Shown here one piece after another: positions 1 to 11,700 of a stretch of DNA of 64,000 nt; position 1 is the stretch's first letter, and each line of letters starts with the position of its first letter. Made by a program: the position numbers and the translations under genes. Source of the stretch: Thunnus maccoyii (lineage: Eukaryota; Chordata; Actinopteri; Scombriformes; Scombridae). The notes beneath the pieces are model-generated. The model saw nothing but the letters and a program-made list of their open reading frames with translations, searched no databases and was not told the DNA's origin. The stretch covers positions 10,277,155 to 10,341,154 of the forward strand of contig NC_056544.1 of NCBI RefSeq assembly GCF_910596095.1. The letters run 5' to 3'.

Positions 1-1191
1 CTACATGAACAAGCTGAGAGCACAGAGGCAGGAGAAAAAGGCCCTGAGTCAAGAAATTTGCCAACTGACGAAAAAGCTTCATGAATGCAGACAATGTGAC
101 CAGTGTTAAGAAGATCTCTACCTCCAAAATGGAGGCACCTGGTCAAACCCTGGAGGACAAGCGTTCAGTTGAATGCCTTAAGCTCGCCACTGAGCTTGAA
201 ATGGAGAAAAAGCAGCGGGAGGTTCTCTCTCAACAAATCCTGGAGCTCAACCAGCAGCTCCAGATGGAGAGGGACTTGAGGGCCAAGGAAGAGGCCAAAG
301 CAAGTGAGGCTGTTGAGAGAGCAGATGAACTTGTCCAAAAACTGGATGAGCTGCAAAACGTCTACAATGAGGCCTCAGTTAAAACCCAGGCGCTTGAGGA
401 TGAGCTCAAAGTAAAGGTAGAAGGCCTCCAGCAAGAAATTGTGGACCTGAACCAACTCCTTCAGAAGGAAAAAGAATTGAGGGCTCAGGCAGAGGCTGAC
501 AAGTATGAGGCAGTCAAGATTGCAGAGGCACTTTGCAAAGAACTAGAGGATATGCAAAGTGTTGTCAAATCCTCAAAAAGGCTCTCTGACAATGCCTTGC
601 AGAAGCTCAACACGCTGGAGAAGAAAATTGAGAATGTGGCCAACAAGTGCATGGCAGAGAAGAAAGAAAGAGATGCTCTCCAACAGCAAATGGAGGAGCT
701 ACTGCAGAGAGAAGGGGACTTGAGAGACCAGACTGAGACCGACAGCCTCAGGGATTTTGAGGCCTTGGAAGCTCTTTGCCAAGAATTGACGGAGCTGAAA
801 AGTGTCTCAGAGGACCAGTCCACTCAAAGGCAGACTCTTTCCACCAGTCTGAACATGGACGAAAAGAAGCAGAAAGGCGCCTGTCATGATGTACTGGAGC
901 TCATTCAAATGCTGAAAAAGAAATGGAGTTGAGGGCCCGGGCAGAAATGGACAAACTTGAGGCCATCGTGGTTGGGGTGGCACTTTGTCAAAAAATAGAG
1001 AGATGCAAGGTGTGCCCAAGGTCCAAGGAAAGTGAAAAAGGTCCCCAGCTACAACAGCGAGGGAAGTCAGGTGCAAATGAGCACCAATAAACCCTGATAG
1101 GAGATGCCCTCTATTCTTTCTGCTTTTGTAAACTTAAAATGTACTTTTAACTTTGTTTTTGTTCAATAAAATTATAACATCTCTGAAAGAA
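1..1191 (+). pseudogene. 3' end of a coiled-coil repeat protein, probably decayed
   Basis: An intronless stretch encodes an almost continuous heptad-rich, Glu/Lys/Leu/Gln-rich helix. Reading frame 2 runs from the window edge to 106, frame 3 from about 81 to 932 (an open 283-codon stretch), and frame 2 again from about 917 to a TAA at 1088-1090. The coiled-coil pattern continues across both frame changes, so this looks like a gene hit by two opposite one-base shifts rather than a chance ORF. Inside it a unit of about 67-82 residues recurs four times. Each unit starts near a motif of the type LNQLLQKEKELRAQAEA, at about 240, 441, 690 and 899. AATAAA signals lie at 1086-1091 and 1165-1170, so transcription would end near 1190. 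The gene continues upstream of the window. I do not recognise the family; generic coiled-coil similarity to myosin or golgin tails is not informative. Confidence 0.6.
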
Positions 1192-1974
1192 TGTAGTTCA
1201 TGTATAGTTAGATTTTTGTCTAAGGTACAATATAAATGGTAACATAGTAAAAACTTTAATTGCTTTTGTTAAAACAAGACTATGGCCTCCTCCAGTGTCA
1301 TGGTGGTATGTGCTAGTGGTAAGACCAGGCTGAAAAGATGGAGTTAATTAAAAACAACACTTAGAATCTAAAGCCATGCTAGCTGTTCTGTACTGCTGTA
1401 CTCATGTACTGCACTGCTTGTAGCTAAAAGTTAACATCTGTGTAGCAACATGCTCACAATGATAACATTAACATGCTGATGGTTAGCAGGCATATTTAAT
1501 TTGCACTAAACACAAATGACAGCCTAAGCTGATGGAAATGCCAATGTTTTTGCAAGTATTTGGTCATAAAGCAAAGTATTGGACAAAATGGCATTAAAGG
1601 AAAAAATAAGGTGTCACCAAAGTTATTACAATTCATCCTGCCAGGGACATGGATGTCTGTACTAACTGTGACTGACGGACTGACGATACCACCCATAGAG
1701 CCATGCAGGAGGAGTAGAGGATGCCATCATTTACCTGCTTCACTGAGCCTACTCTCATCTTGACAAGGGTACTGTGAGAGTCATGTTCTTTGACTTCTCC
1801 AGTGCCTTCAACACCATTTCCACCTATGCTGTCCCCCTTCTCACTAATACCTCATAACTGGTTAAGAATTGTACTTTATAATTATTATTGTTCTGCACAA
1901 AGTATAATAATAACAATGTTTTTATTGCACATTGCATACCATATAATAATAACTCTATTCTTATTTCATTTTTT
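1192..1974. other. Intergenic, no gene seen
   Basis: AT-rich DNA downstream of the coiled-coil gene. The open frames here are short, unsupported by splice sites or recognisable protein, and I see no clear repeat boundaries. Confidence 0.5.
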
Positions 1975-2308
1975 TACCACATCCTGCCAGGACTTTATGT
2001 TTGTGTTTGGAATTTTAGTTAAGTTCCTGTTTTATTTTGAAATGTTTTCTTCCTGTGTTTTCCCACCGTTGTTGATTACCTCATGTGTTTCACCTGTGTC
2101 TCATTTCACTCACCCATGATATTTTTGTAATCATTCCTTGTATATTTAAATCCAGTTTTCAGTTCAGTCTTTGTCGAGTCATCTGATCAATTAACATTGT
2201 TCCTGTGTTTCAGTTTCTTGATTTTTTTCAATAAATATTCTGCATTTGATTCTATTGATCTTGCTGTCTTCTGCATTTGGGTCCACCTGCTCCGCTCTCC
2301 TTGTGACA
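1975..2308 (+). mobile_element. LTR-like fossil fragment, 3' part
   Basis: The stretch ends in a polyadenylation-like AATAAA region followed by CTGCATTTGGGTCCACCTGC and a terminal TGTGACA. The same 3' block, slightly diverged, closes the fossil at 3207-3934. The left edge is not clear. It is a truncated old copy with no coding capacity. I infer LTR class from the terminal bases and the related copy; a non-autonomous DNA element cannot be excluded. Confidence 0.4.
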
Positions 2309-2928
2309 CTATGTATATTATCATTGCACAATGGATAATAACCATTTTTATCTATCTCTGTTCATTTTATTATATACTACATATATAATTACTACACAAT
2401 GTATAATAACATACTCAGCGTTTCCTTCAGGAGAGAACCTCTCACACCCTGCACCCTCAATTTCATAAAAATTGAATGATGAGGGTGGGTGAGAATACTA
2501 CAAAAATGTCAGTCTGTTGGTGGCACTAGATCAAATGTCAGGGGATCACCACAGTGATTAGGGATCATCCTCCGGGGACCATGGACATCTGTACAAAATG
2601 TCTTGGTATTCCATCCAATAGGTGTCAAGATACACTCACCAAGCACTTTATTCAGTTTTTGTTCACATTGTCATCATGATGATAATTCTACTTTATGTTT
2701 ATTATTGAGGTCGTAGTGGGTGTGCATTATGTTGAAAAGTGTTCCTAATATTTTGTCCACCACATTAAACGCACAATATTTCATTTATGCCACTAGGGGT
2801 CTCTCAATCAAAACAATAACAAAAGATGGAGTTTTATGACATTGTGAAGTAGTGTGGGATCATGGGAGTTGTTGTCTTCATTGTTAGACAACCAGCTTCT
2901 CTTTGTTAGGATTCCTTCAGTGTTCATC
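2309..2928. other. Intergenic, no gene seen
   Basis: AT-rich sequence between the LTR-like fragment and the 240-bp tandem repeat. I see no coding or RNA gene signal here. Confidence 0.5.
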
Positions 2929-4372
2929 GTTCAGGAGGTTTTTACCGGGAGCTGAATTATCCCCAGAGGTCTCCTCCTCTTCAAAACAAACATACATGGC
3001 AATTAAAACTGGTAAAAACAGTGAATAAAGTAATTTCACTTTAAAAAAAATCAGTGTTTCTCCAATGCTGTTGGCGGGACACAGGACGTTTGGAGGGGCT
3101 GCTAGCTGAGCTACTGCTAACGTTTGCTCAGCTTGTTTCTCTGACAATTTAACATCCAGACGTTCAGCAGGTTTTTACTGGGAACAAAATTATCTGCAGT
3201 GGTCTCTGTCATGGACTCATATTTTTGGGCTCTTTGTGTTTTTGTCCTCTCGGTTACACTTCTGTTGTCCAGTCCTTTTGGTCATATGGTTTTGCTCATT
3301 TATGATTTGAGTTGTATCTTTGAAGGACTGCCTTGCATTATTGGTTAGCTTATAGTGGTGTGTACTTGGGTTTATATTCATGTTTATTCTTGGACGGTTT
3401 AATGTATGCTGGGTTTTATTAAGAGTATTGTGTTTTCTGGGGTTCCTCTGTTTCCCTCCTGTGTTCCTGCAGCCCTCTCCAGTCCATTTTTCCCTCCACA
3501 CCTGCCCTGCATCAAGTTCGTTAGCCCTGCCCTGCTCTCAGGGTTTTTCCCCAGCCTGCTGTTTCCTTCACACCTGCCCTGTATCAGTCTTGTCAGTGTT
3601 TCCCTCAGCCTATCAGCTCCCAGCCTGCCCTTGTGTCTGGTCACCTGTTCCCCATTTGCTCATTAGTTCAGTTTGTATTTCAACCCTGATTTTCTGTTCA
3701 GTCTTTGTTGGATCCTCTGTTCTGCTCGGTTTGTGCTGTTCTGTTCGGTTCAGTCTGTCAGTTCAGTTTGCTCTGGTTTGTTCAGTCCTGTTAAGTCTTG
3801 TTCTGCATTCTGCTCTGCTCAGCTCAGCCAGCTTTTTGTTTTTCGCTTGCACTATCTCAAAATAAAGAAATTCTTCAGCCTGGATTAGCCTGCAGTCTCT
3901 GCATTTGGGTCCACTTGCTCCACTATTCATAACAGTCTTCAAAACAAACGTACATGGGGATTAAAACCAGTAAAAAAAAACACTGAATAAAGCAGTTTCA
4001 CATTGAAAATTTTTTTTTTTTCAAAAATCAATGTTTTTCTGATGTTGCTGGTAGGACACAGGACGTCTGGAGGGGCTGCTAGCTGAGCTGCTGCTGCTGT
4101 TTGCTCAGCTTGTTTCTCTGACAATTTAAGATCCAGACGTTCAGCAGGTTTTTACCAGGAGATGAATTAGCCGCGGAGGTCTCCTCCTCTCAAAAACAAA
4201 CAGACCTGATGATTAAAACCGGTAAAAACACTGAATAAAGCAGTGTCATGTAAAAAATCAGTGTTTCTCCGACACTGTTTAGTAGACACAGGACATCCGG
4301 GAGGGGCTGCTAGCTGAGCTGCTGCTAATGTTTGCTCAGCTTGTTTCTCCGACTATTTAAGATTCAGACATC
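2929..4372. repeat. Three-copy tandem repeat, unit about 235-250 bp
   Basis: Three head-to-tail copies begin with GTTCAGCAGGTTTTTAC or a variant at 2929, 3162 and 4139. Each contains the block ACAGGACGT..GGAGGGGCTGCTAGCTGAGCT and ends near ATCCAGACGTTCAGCAGG or a variant. The second copy is split at about 3206/3935 by an LTR-like fossil. The copies differ from each other at many sites, so the array is old. No coding capacity is seen; short open frames here simply recur with the repeat. Confidence 0.8.
3207..3934 (+). mobile_element. Solo-LTR-like fossil inside the tandem repeat
   Basis: A 728-bp block interrupts the second copy of the 240-bp repeat. It begins TGTCATGGACTC and ends TATTCATAACA, that is TG...CA with short inverted tips, and is flanked by GTCTC (3202-3206) and GTCTT (3935-3939), a probable 5-bp target duplication. 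An AATAAA signal lies near 3861, followed by the CTGCATTTGGGTCCAC block also present at 2269-2289. These are the marks of a solo LTR from a Ty3/Gypsy- or ERV-like element; the exact family is unresolved. No internal gag or pol region is present, so it is a relic. Confidence 0.55.
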
Positions 4373-4939
4373 CAATGACCAAAATCCTTAAGATACTTAA
4401 AAACGACCAAGATCTTTTTATCGTAAAAATGTGGCTTAGAACTGAATAAAAGTCAATTATAGTCTTGATTAAAAATACAGATTTCTCTGGGTTTGAAAAT
4501 TGTTGGAAACATTTGGGATTATAAAAGTACACAACTGAACAAAATATATAACATAAGCCTAGTAATTTTTAGACATTTAGATGCGGAATAGTTACATACT
4601 TTAAATGATGGGTTCACAATATTTCAAGTCTGTCTTAAAACAATATTCAGGTGCTGAAAGGAACATGATTGGACATAGTCCTCCAGAGTCCCAGAGCCAC
4701 AAAATGAAATCAAAGTGACCCAAAGAATCACACAATAGAGAAAATATAGCATTAATATTTTAATAAACCTTGATAAAGCATTAAAATCATTAATGGAGAA
4801 AATTGAAATCTATTGCCATGTTTTCTTTCTCTGATGTGCAGAGAGTGCAAATGTGATCACTCTAATATACAACAGCATACATCATAGGGTCTATGTTATT
4901 TATAGATCAAGTTGTCAAATGGTTAATGTCTAACTTACC
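4373..4939. other. Intergenic, no gene seen
   Basis: AT-rich sequence. It is where the rest of a PIF/Harbinger transposase would lie if the adjacent exon were part of a complete copy, but I see no GCIDGTH-like or other DDE block on the minus strand. Confidence 0.45.
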
Positions 4940-5359
4940 TGCTATGTTATAAAAGTTCTCTTTTATGGATTGTGTGGGCAAGTGGCCAGGGAACACAACA
5001 AAGACGTCCAGTAGCTCTTTTAGAGCTTGTGTCACCTTATGAATGGCATTGCAGACCATGTTTTTACTGAGGTTCTCTGCATGATCCATAGCATGTAAAA
5101 AAGTACCCGTTGCAAAGAACCACAGTGCAATGCATACAGTTTGCGGGACTGTAAGTGCACAACTCTGACGTGTCGCACTTGCAACATATGGCTCAAGCAG
5201 CTGACACAGATACCTCATTCCCTCTGATGAGAATCTGTATCTCTCATATAGGAGATCCAGTGGATCTTGCCGGTCCCTGAACACTCTTGCACTTCTAAGT
5301 GATCCTCTCACGATCTGCGCAGCAAGCTCCACAAGATCTTCTACAAAGGGTGATGCCAT
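4940..5359 (-). mobile_element. PIF/Harbinger (HARBI1-like) transposase, N-terminal exon
   Basis: On the minus strand an ATG at 5359 opens a frame encoding about 140 residues with the layout of a HARBI1-type N-terminal region. It has a DPLDLLYERYRFSSEGMRYL segment, then LTVPQTVCIALWFFATGTFL, then a helix ending VFPGHLPTQSIKENFYNIA. The frame meets a good splice donor (GCAG|gtaagt) at about 4940, matching the intron position common in this family. The catalytic DDE domain that should follow is not found downstream, so this is a 5' remnant. It could be a domesticated exon, but no host gene continues from it. Confidence 0.75.
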
Positions 5360-5774
5360 TTTCAAAGAGAACTGATTGGTCAGTAGGCGGTGCTTTTAAC
5401 ACCCAATCTTACTAATTTTACCCATTTCTTGATTAGCACTCTCCACATATTCATTTTATCAAGTTTTCGCAAAAATCCAACACCATGTGAACCACCATGG
5501 TAGGACTGAGAACCAAGGGTTAAACCTGAAGTAACCTCGCTAACCCCAAATCCTGCTTCGTAGTACAGGCCTCTGGTATGCAAACTTCCTGACCTTAGAG
5601 AAAGTCAACAGTAATCATGTTATCCCCCATGAATGATGTATGACCGGTTAGGGCAATCAGTGATAATCAAGCCACAACAGCCGTTGCCGAAAGGCTGTTA
5701 ATCAATGGTCTCTACCTCTTCATAATGGGGACAATAATTGTGAAGTTCCCCATTTTTTTATTAAGGCCTATCTC

Positions 5775-6078
5775 ATTCTTACCTCTCGGGGGGTGAGCCC
5801 ATAGTACAGATCAGCTACCTCCTTCAAATACTCAGTCAAGAGTTCCTCCTGTGCCTCACTGCAGACTCTCTGACTACTACGGTAGCCTACATGGGACTGC
5901 TCACTGAACCCTCTTCTTTTAGCTTCTGTGAGGCTTTACAATATCTGTACCATGTGACGTGACAGATGGACTGGGCCTTGGCGACTGATCTCACTGATTT
6001 TCCCTGCCTGACTTCAATTGCAGCCTTTCTCAGAATGTCTGTAGGGACAGCCTCGTCTGTCTCCACTGCCAAGACATG
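5775..6078 (-). mobile_element. Pogo/jerky-like transposase remnant (psq-type HTH)
   Basis: After a polypyrimidine tract and AG acceptor at about 6079, the minus strand encodes VPTDILRKAAIEVRQGKSVR and onward through VTWYRYCKASQKLKEE, a psq-type helix-turn-helix. About 1 bp out of frame, near 5925, it continues SHVGYRSSQRVCSEAQEELL and then YLKEVADLYYGLTPREV. The GLTP block is diagnostic of fish pogo/jerky-type (DDE_1) transposases. A stop follows soon after, and no DDE catalytic region is present. This is a broken piece of a DNA transposon. It is unrelated to the Harbinger exon 400 bp away, although the two lie on the same strand. Confidence 0.65.
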
Positions 6079-6102
6079 CTGGAAAAAAGGAGAAAAGTAC
6101 AA

Positions 6103-7984
6103 AAAACTTTCTTAGTCATCATAAGGGAACGGTTGTAACATTTTTAATGAACTGTTACAACTGTCCCCACCCCATGCAGCCATTACATAGCTAATTGTTT
6201 TAGCATTTTGGTTTGAAGTTAGCATGAATGCAAAGCATCAAATTACACTGGAGAAACTGCTACTTTAGGTTATATCTGACTTGACTTGACATAGGTTAAG
6301 TCAAACCATTGTATCTACAATACAATGAACGCTAGGCAAAAAATAATCTTGATTAAAAAAATGTTTACTTTCTTACCTGAAAATATAGATATATAATATA
6401 GATATAGATATATATTGATGACATCACCATAGCTCTTTTCTGATTGGTCAAACTGACAGTGTTACAAGTAATCTGGTGTTACTTATTCATATTTCACTTT
6501 TCATGTGTTGCTTTTTGATTTCTCTTACTTGATACTTCTCTTACTTTCTCTATGATATGAATCCTCAAGTCTGCAGCATTCTAGTGTAGAAAAATGTCCC
6601 CAAAATTACCTTCATTAGTTATCATTACCCTGCATTAAGACTAGAATAAATTCAATTTTTTAATTTTTTTTATCAATGCTATTGTGAGTGATTTGTTGTT
6701 GTTGTTAATTACATAACTTAAACACGTGATAATTAATTTTCTCTTCTAAGTAAATGTAGGTCTCTTGATAAGTAACTGTTGATTATTTGTGTATTCATTA
6801 CTTATATTTCACTGTTAATTTCACATGGTCATTTGTTCATGCCTATTATTTTTTGTTCAACACATTCTGTTAACTAAACTATTGTTTTTTTGTTTTGTTT
6901 TGTTTTGTTTTTCTTGTATCTACCTGTCTATTTGCTTGATTTTCCTCTGACACATGAGGCACTGTCAGTTAAACTACACTAAGATCAATCCCTCCACACT
7001 TGTCTGTCCCACTGGTGAGTGCTTGAGGGGGTCTTTTACAGACCTTCAAACCCAGTGTGCTTTTTTTTCGAGAATCTATCCACATTTCACACAGCGCATG
7101 AGCTCTTGCAACAACCTGTACACAAACATTTCAGCAGAGCACAGAATTGATTCTGTTTTTATTTTTCATATGTTTACTGCTTGGTGATGTTGGTTGACAT
7201 AGAGATTAAAATATTTGTAGATGCCGCTGCAGAACACCTACCATGTATGCCTTTTAAATGCTTTATGAAGCTGCATGACCATGAAAATGTTCTAAATTTA
7301 CAAAATAGGCAATGGTAATGGCTTCTGGATACTTGTCTGCTGTCCTTGCAGAAGGAGGCCACCACAAATTTCTTTTAAAAACAAGTTCAAGAAATTGGTA
7401 AAATGTATTACAATCTCCAAATTAAAACAATTAAATCACATCATACACCTCTCTATAGTTCAGCTGTACTCCATACCTTGATTGTTTTCCAAAAAAATAA
7501 TGTTGACCTCATGTTGACAGAAGTTACATTCAGAACCAGCACAGGTCAAAAATGATGTAACATCAGAGAACATCTGATGTGAACCTGTGAAGAACAATAA
7601 CAATATAGGTTACACAATCAACACCCCTCCCCTACCACTTAAAGTTTAGAATTACCTGAAGAAGTAGGTATTGTAAATAAATCAGCATTTGTCACAATGC
7701 TGGTAATGGATACAACCCCATCAAAAAGAGGTGTCCACTGTCCATAGCCCAACACAAAAGTGATTTGATCATGGAGAGGACATGGACAGGACAGGATATG
7801 CATAAACAGCTAGCCAACTGTCTTCAATCTGCAAACCCGAGCCAAAAAGAGCATGATAGACCTGTAATAACTGTAACACAGTGAAGGTGGGGAGAGTACT
7901 GTTAGCGAAAGGATGGTGGTCATTCTTTCCAAGCCAGGCTGAGTGTAAACCAAGTAGGCTATAAAACGAAGTTTTAGTTGTTGT
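6103..7984. other. Intergenic, no gene seen
   Basis: AT-rich DNA with short simple repeats, for example a GTTTT run near 6885-6910 and ATAG/TATA tracts near 6385-6415. Small open frames near 6954-7365 have no recognisable product or splice support. Confidence 0.5.
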
Positions 7985-8215
7985 TTTTTAAAAATTAAAC
8001 CTTTATTTAACCAGGTGAAACCCGTTGAGATTACAAGATCTCTTTTTCAAGTGAGCCCTGGCCAAGATAGCAGCAATGCAGTGTTTCAAACAACATACAA
8101 AAAGACAATTAAAACACACAAAACAAAACATACAGTAGCAACTCATAGAATCATAGGCCTAAAAAGACTGACAGGAGGAAACGGATCTAGATAAGGAAGC
8201 AAATACAAATTCCAA
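7985..8215. repeat. High-copy teleost interspersed repeat
   Basis: The segment CCTTTATTTAACCAGGTGAA, followed by a GTTGAGATTACAAGATCTC stretch, TTTTTCAAGTGAGCCCTGGCC and a poly-A/CA-rich tail, is a very common dispersed sequence in fish genomes. I recognise the pattern but cannot assign a class from one copy. It lies downstream of colgalt2 and may contribute to its 3' untranslated region. Confidence 0.5.
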
Positions 8216-8512
8216 TTGAATTTGCCTTTTAACCCTTCACTACATTTTTAAATGCCCTAATCAGGATCAGCTCATCTGGCTGTAACTCTGTCTGCAAGTG
8301 GTTCCAGGCTGCAGGTGCTTGTTAACTGTACTTAGGCCAATACTAAGAAGCACTAAATTGGTAACGTAATGTCAATTCGTATTGCCTAAGGGACTGCAGA
8401 TGAAAATTAGCTATAAGCTAACTCTGGTACAGTACATCAAATGGTAACATTTACTTTTAACACTGTACATGGTCCCAATAAATACAATACAACAACATGC
8501 TTTCAAAACATC

Positions 8513-8537
<25 letters not shown>
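8513..8537. repeat. (TA)n microsatellite
   Basis: About twelve TA units in tandem, downstream of colgalt2. Confidence 0.9.
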
Positions 8538-8543
<6 letters not shown>

Positions 8544-8792
8544 TGTTGATATGCTTGTATGTAAGATACACAGATATATATTATATATTATAAAAAGACA
8601 ATGAAAAACAAACATCATTAAATGTGGAACCTGTAAATGCAACTAAGAATAATGTGTGCTATCATAATATTTACAGGGTAGCACATAGTATGTTATACAA
8701 ATGTGTTACACAAGCAACACAAAATGCACACACACACAAACAATGGCAGGTGAGCCTGCCACTGGAAGTGCCGCTGCTAAATGCCGATGCCA

Positions 8793-11700
8793 CTATTTGA
8801 GCTTGCTGTCTCCCGTCTCCTGCTCATGCTGGTGTTTAGCACGACTTCTATCCCAGTCTGTTTCCACAGCCTCATCGTCCCAGATAGTTGACGTCTCTGT
8901 GTCACTGAAGTAGCCGGGCTCGCCGGTGTAGTGTGTGGGGAAGAGCAGCAGAGGCTCCACTGAAAATGCTCTCAGGTTCCTCTGCTCGAAATACTGCATG
9001 TAGTCGTCTCTGAAGGGACAGGCAGGTTATCAGAAAATAATGAACAGCAACAAGAGTTTAGACAATTGAGACTTAGTACAAAGGGCATAACATGTATATG
9101 CAGTAAGTGAGCCAAACTAAGCATTTAAAACTGTTTTAGTAGCACCCAGTCCATCTGACAACACAAGTAAGTTTGCTGCTGGGACTCACTTGGGGTGCTT
9201 GTCGAACATGATGGGTAGGAACTCATCAACAGGCAGCATTTTGTTGAGGGGTTTCGCATGCAGGAGCTTCTTGGCCCCCTGCAGGGACAGCACATAACCC
9301 AAAGTCCAGTAGGAGTAGCCTGGGTGCACGAGGTCACTGACTCCCTTCACCCAGTGCTCTGGCTCCTTCACCTGCAGCCGCTTACGGCCAACATAACTTC
9401 AGGGACACAGATATATGAGTAACAAATCTGAGATACTTAGAGTAAAAACCAAACTTTCGGTCCAAAATCCAAAATGAGCAAAATTTTCAAATTCACTTAC
9501 ATAAGGTCCCAGTCAAGTCCCACTCTCTGCACATTTTCCATGATGGCCACTAGCCGGCTGCAAAATCTGGGCTCAAATCTCACATCATCCTCCAGCACAA
9601 GCACCTGCTGCAGTTCCTGCTGCACCACCTAGAGGGCGATACATAACAGCCATGACCTCTCCGTACTGCCACACATGCATCATTGCACTGTTGCACAGAT
9701 AAAGGCTGTACCTGTTTCCAGATGTTGTAGTGGCTGAGAAAGCAGCCAATCTCCCCTCTAGTCAGCACACGGTCTGAATAGGGGTCTTTGTAACCAGGCA
9801 GCATGTCGATACCCATGGCCTGCAGCTGAGAGGAGTTCAAGGCTCTGCAAGCAAAATATATTTGCTCATAATTACAGTCAGCTGCAAGACATTCAAACTG
9901 ACTGTAAAGGCCTTGTTTCTCATTTCCTAAGCAGTAATGCAAAACACCCCATTAAAAATGTTTCTCAATACAGGCTATTAATAAATCCTTGCATCCAGAT
10001 TGGTAATAACAGGTATTTTATCACATAGGTGGGGCATAATGAGAGTGATGGAAAGAAACTAAGAAAATATAGTCATGTATAATTTTGATGTCCTTGTACT
10101 CTACCTGGGTATTTCCACTTTATGCTACTTTAAATGTTTACTCACTCCATCTAAATCATATCTAATGCACATGTCTATAGTTATTAGTTTATAGTTTATA
10201 GTATTATAGTAACAGCTATAACACTGATTATATATTAATCAATTATACATATGTATCAGTAATGATATAATCTAATAACATAATACAGATAAGACAGTCT
10301 TATATGGATCATTCTGAATAATATGACTACTTTTGATACTTTTTGCTGGTAACTCTTTAATACTTTTACTTTTCACAGGAGTTTTACTTGTAATGAACTA
10401 TTGAAACACAGTGGTATTAGTGCTTTCACTTCTGAATGCTTGAGAACTGTTACTGTTATGTCATACTTGCCATCCACCGCCTCTGTCAGTGTGATGTTGA
10501 TGCCGAGGATGGCCAGAGAGCTCAGCATCCTCTCTCTTCGGTCTGCTCTTCGCTTCAGATTGATCAGAAAGATCTAGAAGTGGAGGAAATGTCTGTTGAA
10601 TCAAATCTAATTCTCATAAACAGCACTAACAAGCTGGAAAATATTTTCTCAGTTATTAAAAAGGCATCAGTACCTCATCAAATCCTATCTTTCCTGGTTC
10701 TTTAGGTGTAATGTGCACATACTGTGAAGGCTCCATGGTGTAGAAAACTGCAAAGAAAGTTCACATGAAGTACAGTAAATCTACCTTTTCGAGCACACTC
10801 TTTTAATTTCAACAGAATTTCTTAGATCAGTTCAGCATCTACAGTAACCTGTGTGTAAATTTTGAAATAAGAAGGGGAGCAAGTGAAATGAGAGGCAGTG
10901 GGCTTTAACAGAGGAGTGAGACATCTGTCAGGACTGTGAGAGCGAAAGAAACCAAATATGCTCACACAGACAAGCGGAGGAAATCATGAGCAAAGATTGA
11001 AGATAGAGAGCCGGAAAATCACCCTGTTGTGTAGTGCTTACTCAGTGCCTCAGTCAGTGTGTGGGCAAAACTCTCCTCTTCTTCCTCCAGGGTCTGATGC
11101 TGTTTGAGCGGCACTGGTAAATATCCATAATGGTCCCTGTTGCACACGTACATCTGAACCCCTGCAGATGAATCAGATCTCAGTGCTCATTCTTTTATAC
11201 CATATGGAATCACATGAAAATGACACACACAGCATAGTCTACTTGTTATACAGTGAATTTACTATGACATTAATAAGGGGATCAGTGATAATAAAATAAT
11301 AAAAAGTTCATCTTTATATGTGCATTCACTCTGAGGATTAAGTGGATATATTGCCCACTATGTTCTATAGTGATGTTTTTAAAAGAAAACTTAACCACAC
11401 CACATTTGATATAGTTTAGAAACCATTACTTATCTTGAAGATGTGTGACGTATTTGTATACTTGTTACAAATTGAAATGCTTTATGAGTGTGTTTGAGTT
11501 TAATCCTAACATTAATAACTTACCTGCACATGAGGATAAGAAAAGGATTGTGTGGGTTGCCACTTAAAAAAACACATAGCTGTAGTGTGTCTGACCTGCT
11601 TGCTGTGCAGAGAAAGCAAAGGCCATGATGTCATCGATATCGTAGGGGTATTGGGTGTGGGGAGGATGACAGGCCAAATCCTGGCTCGTTGTGCGCCTCA

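Noticed and set aside
3217-3888. Several open frames in a Cys/Ser/Leu-rich stretch
   Set aside because: They fall inside the LTR-like fossil and reflect its base composition.
10461-10475. Apparent GC-AG intron at the end of colgalt2 exon 8 (GATG|gcaag)
   Set aside because: Shifting the join by four bases gives GGCAA|gtatga, a canonical GT donor, and restores the conserved VDGKALNSSQ in frame.
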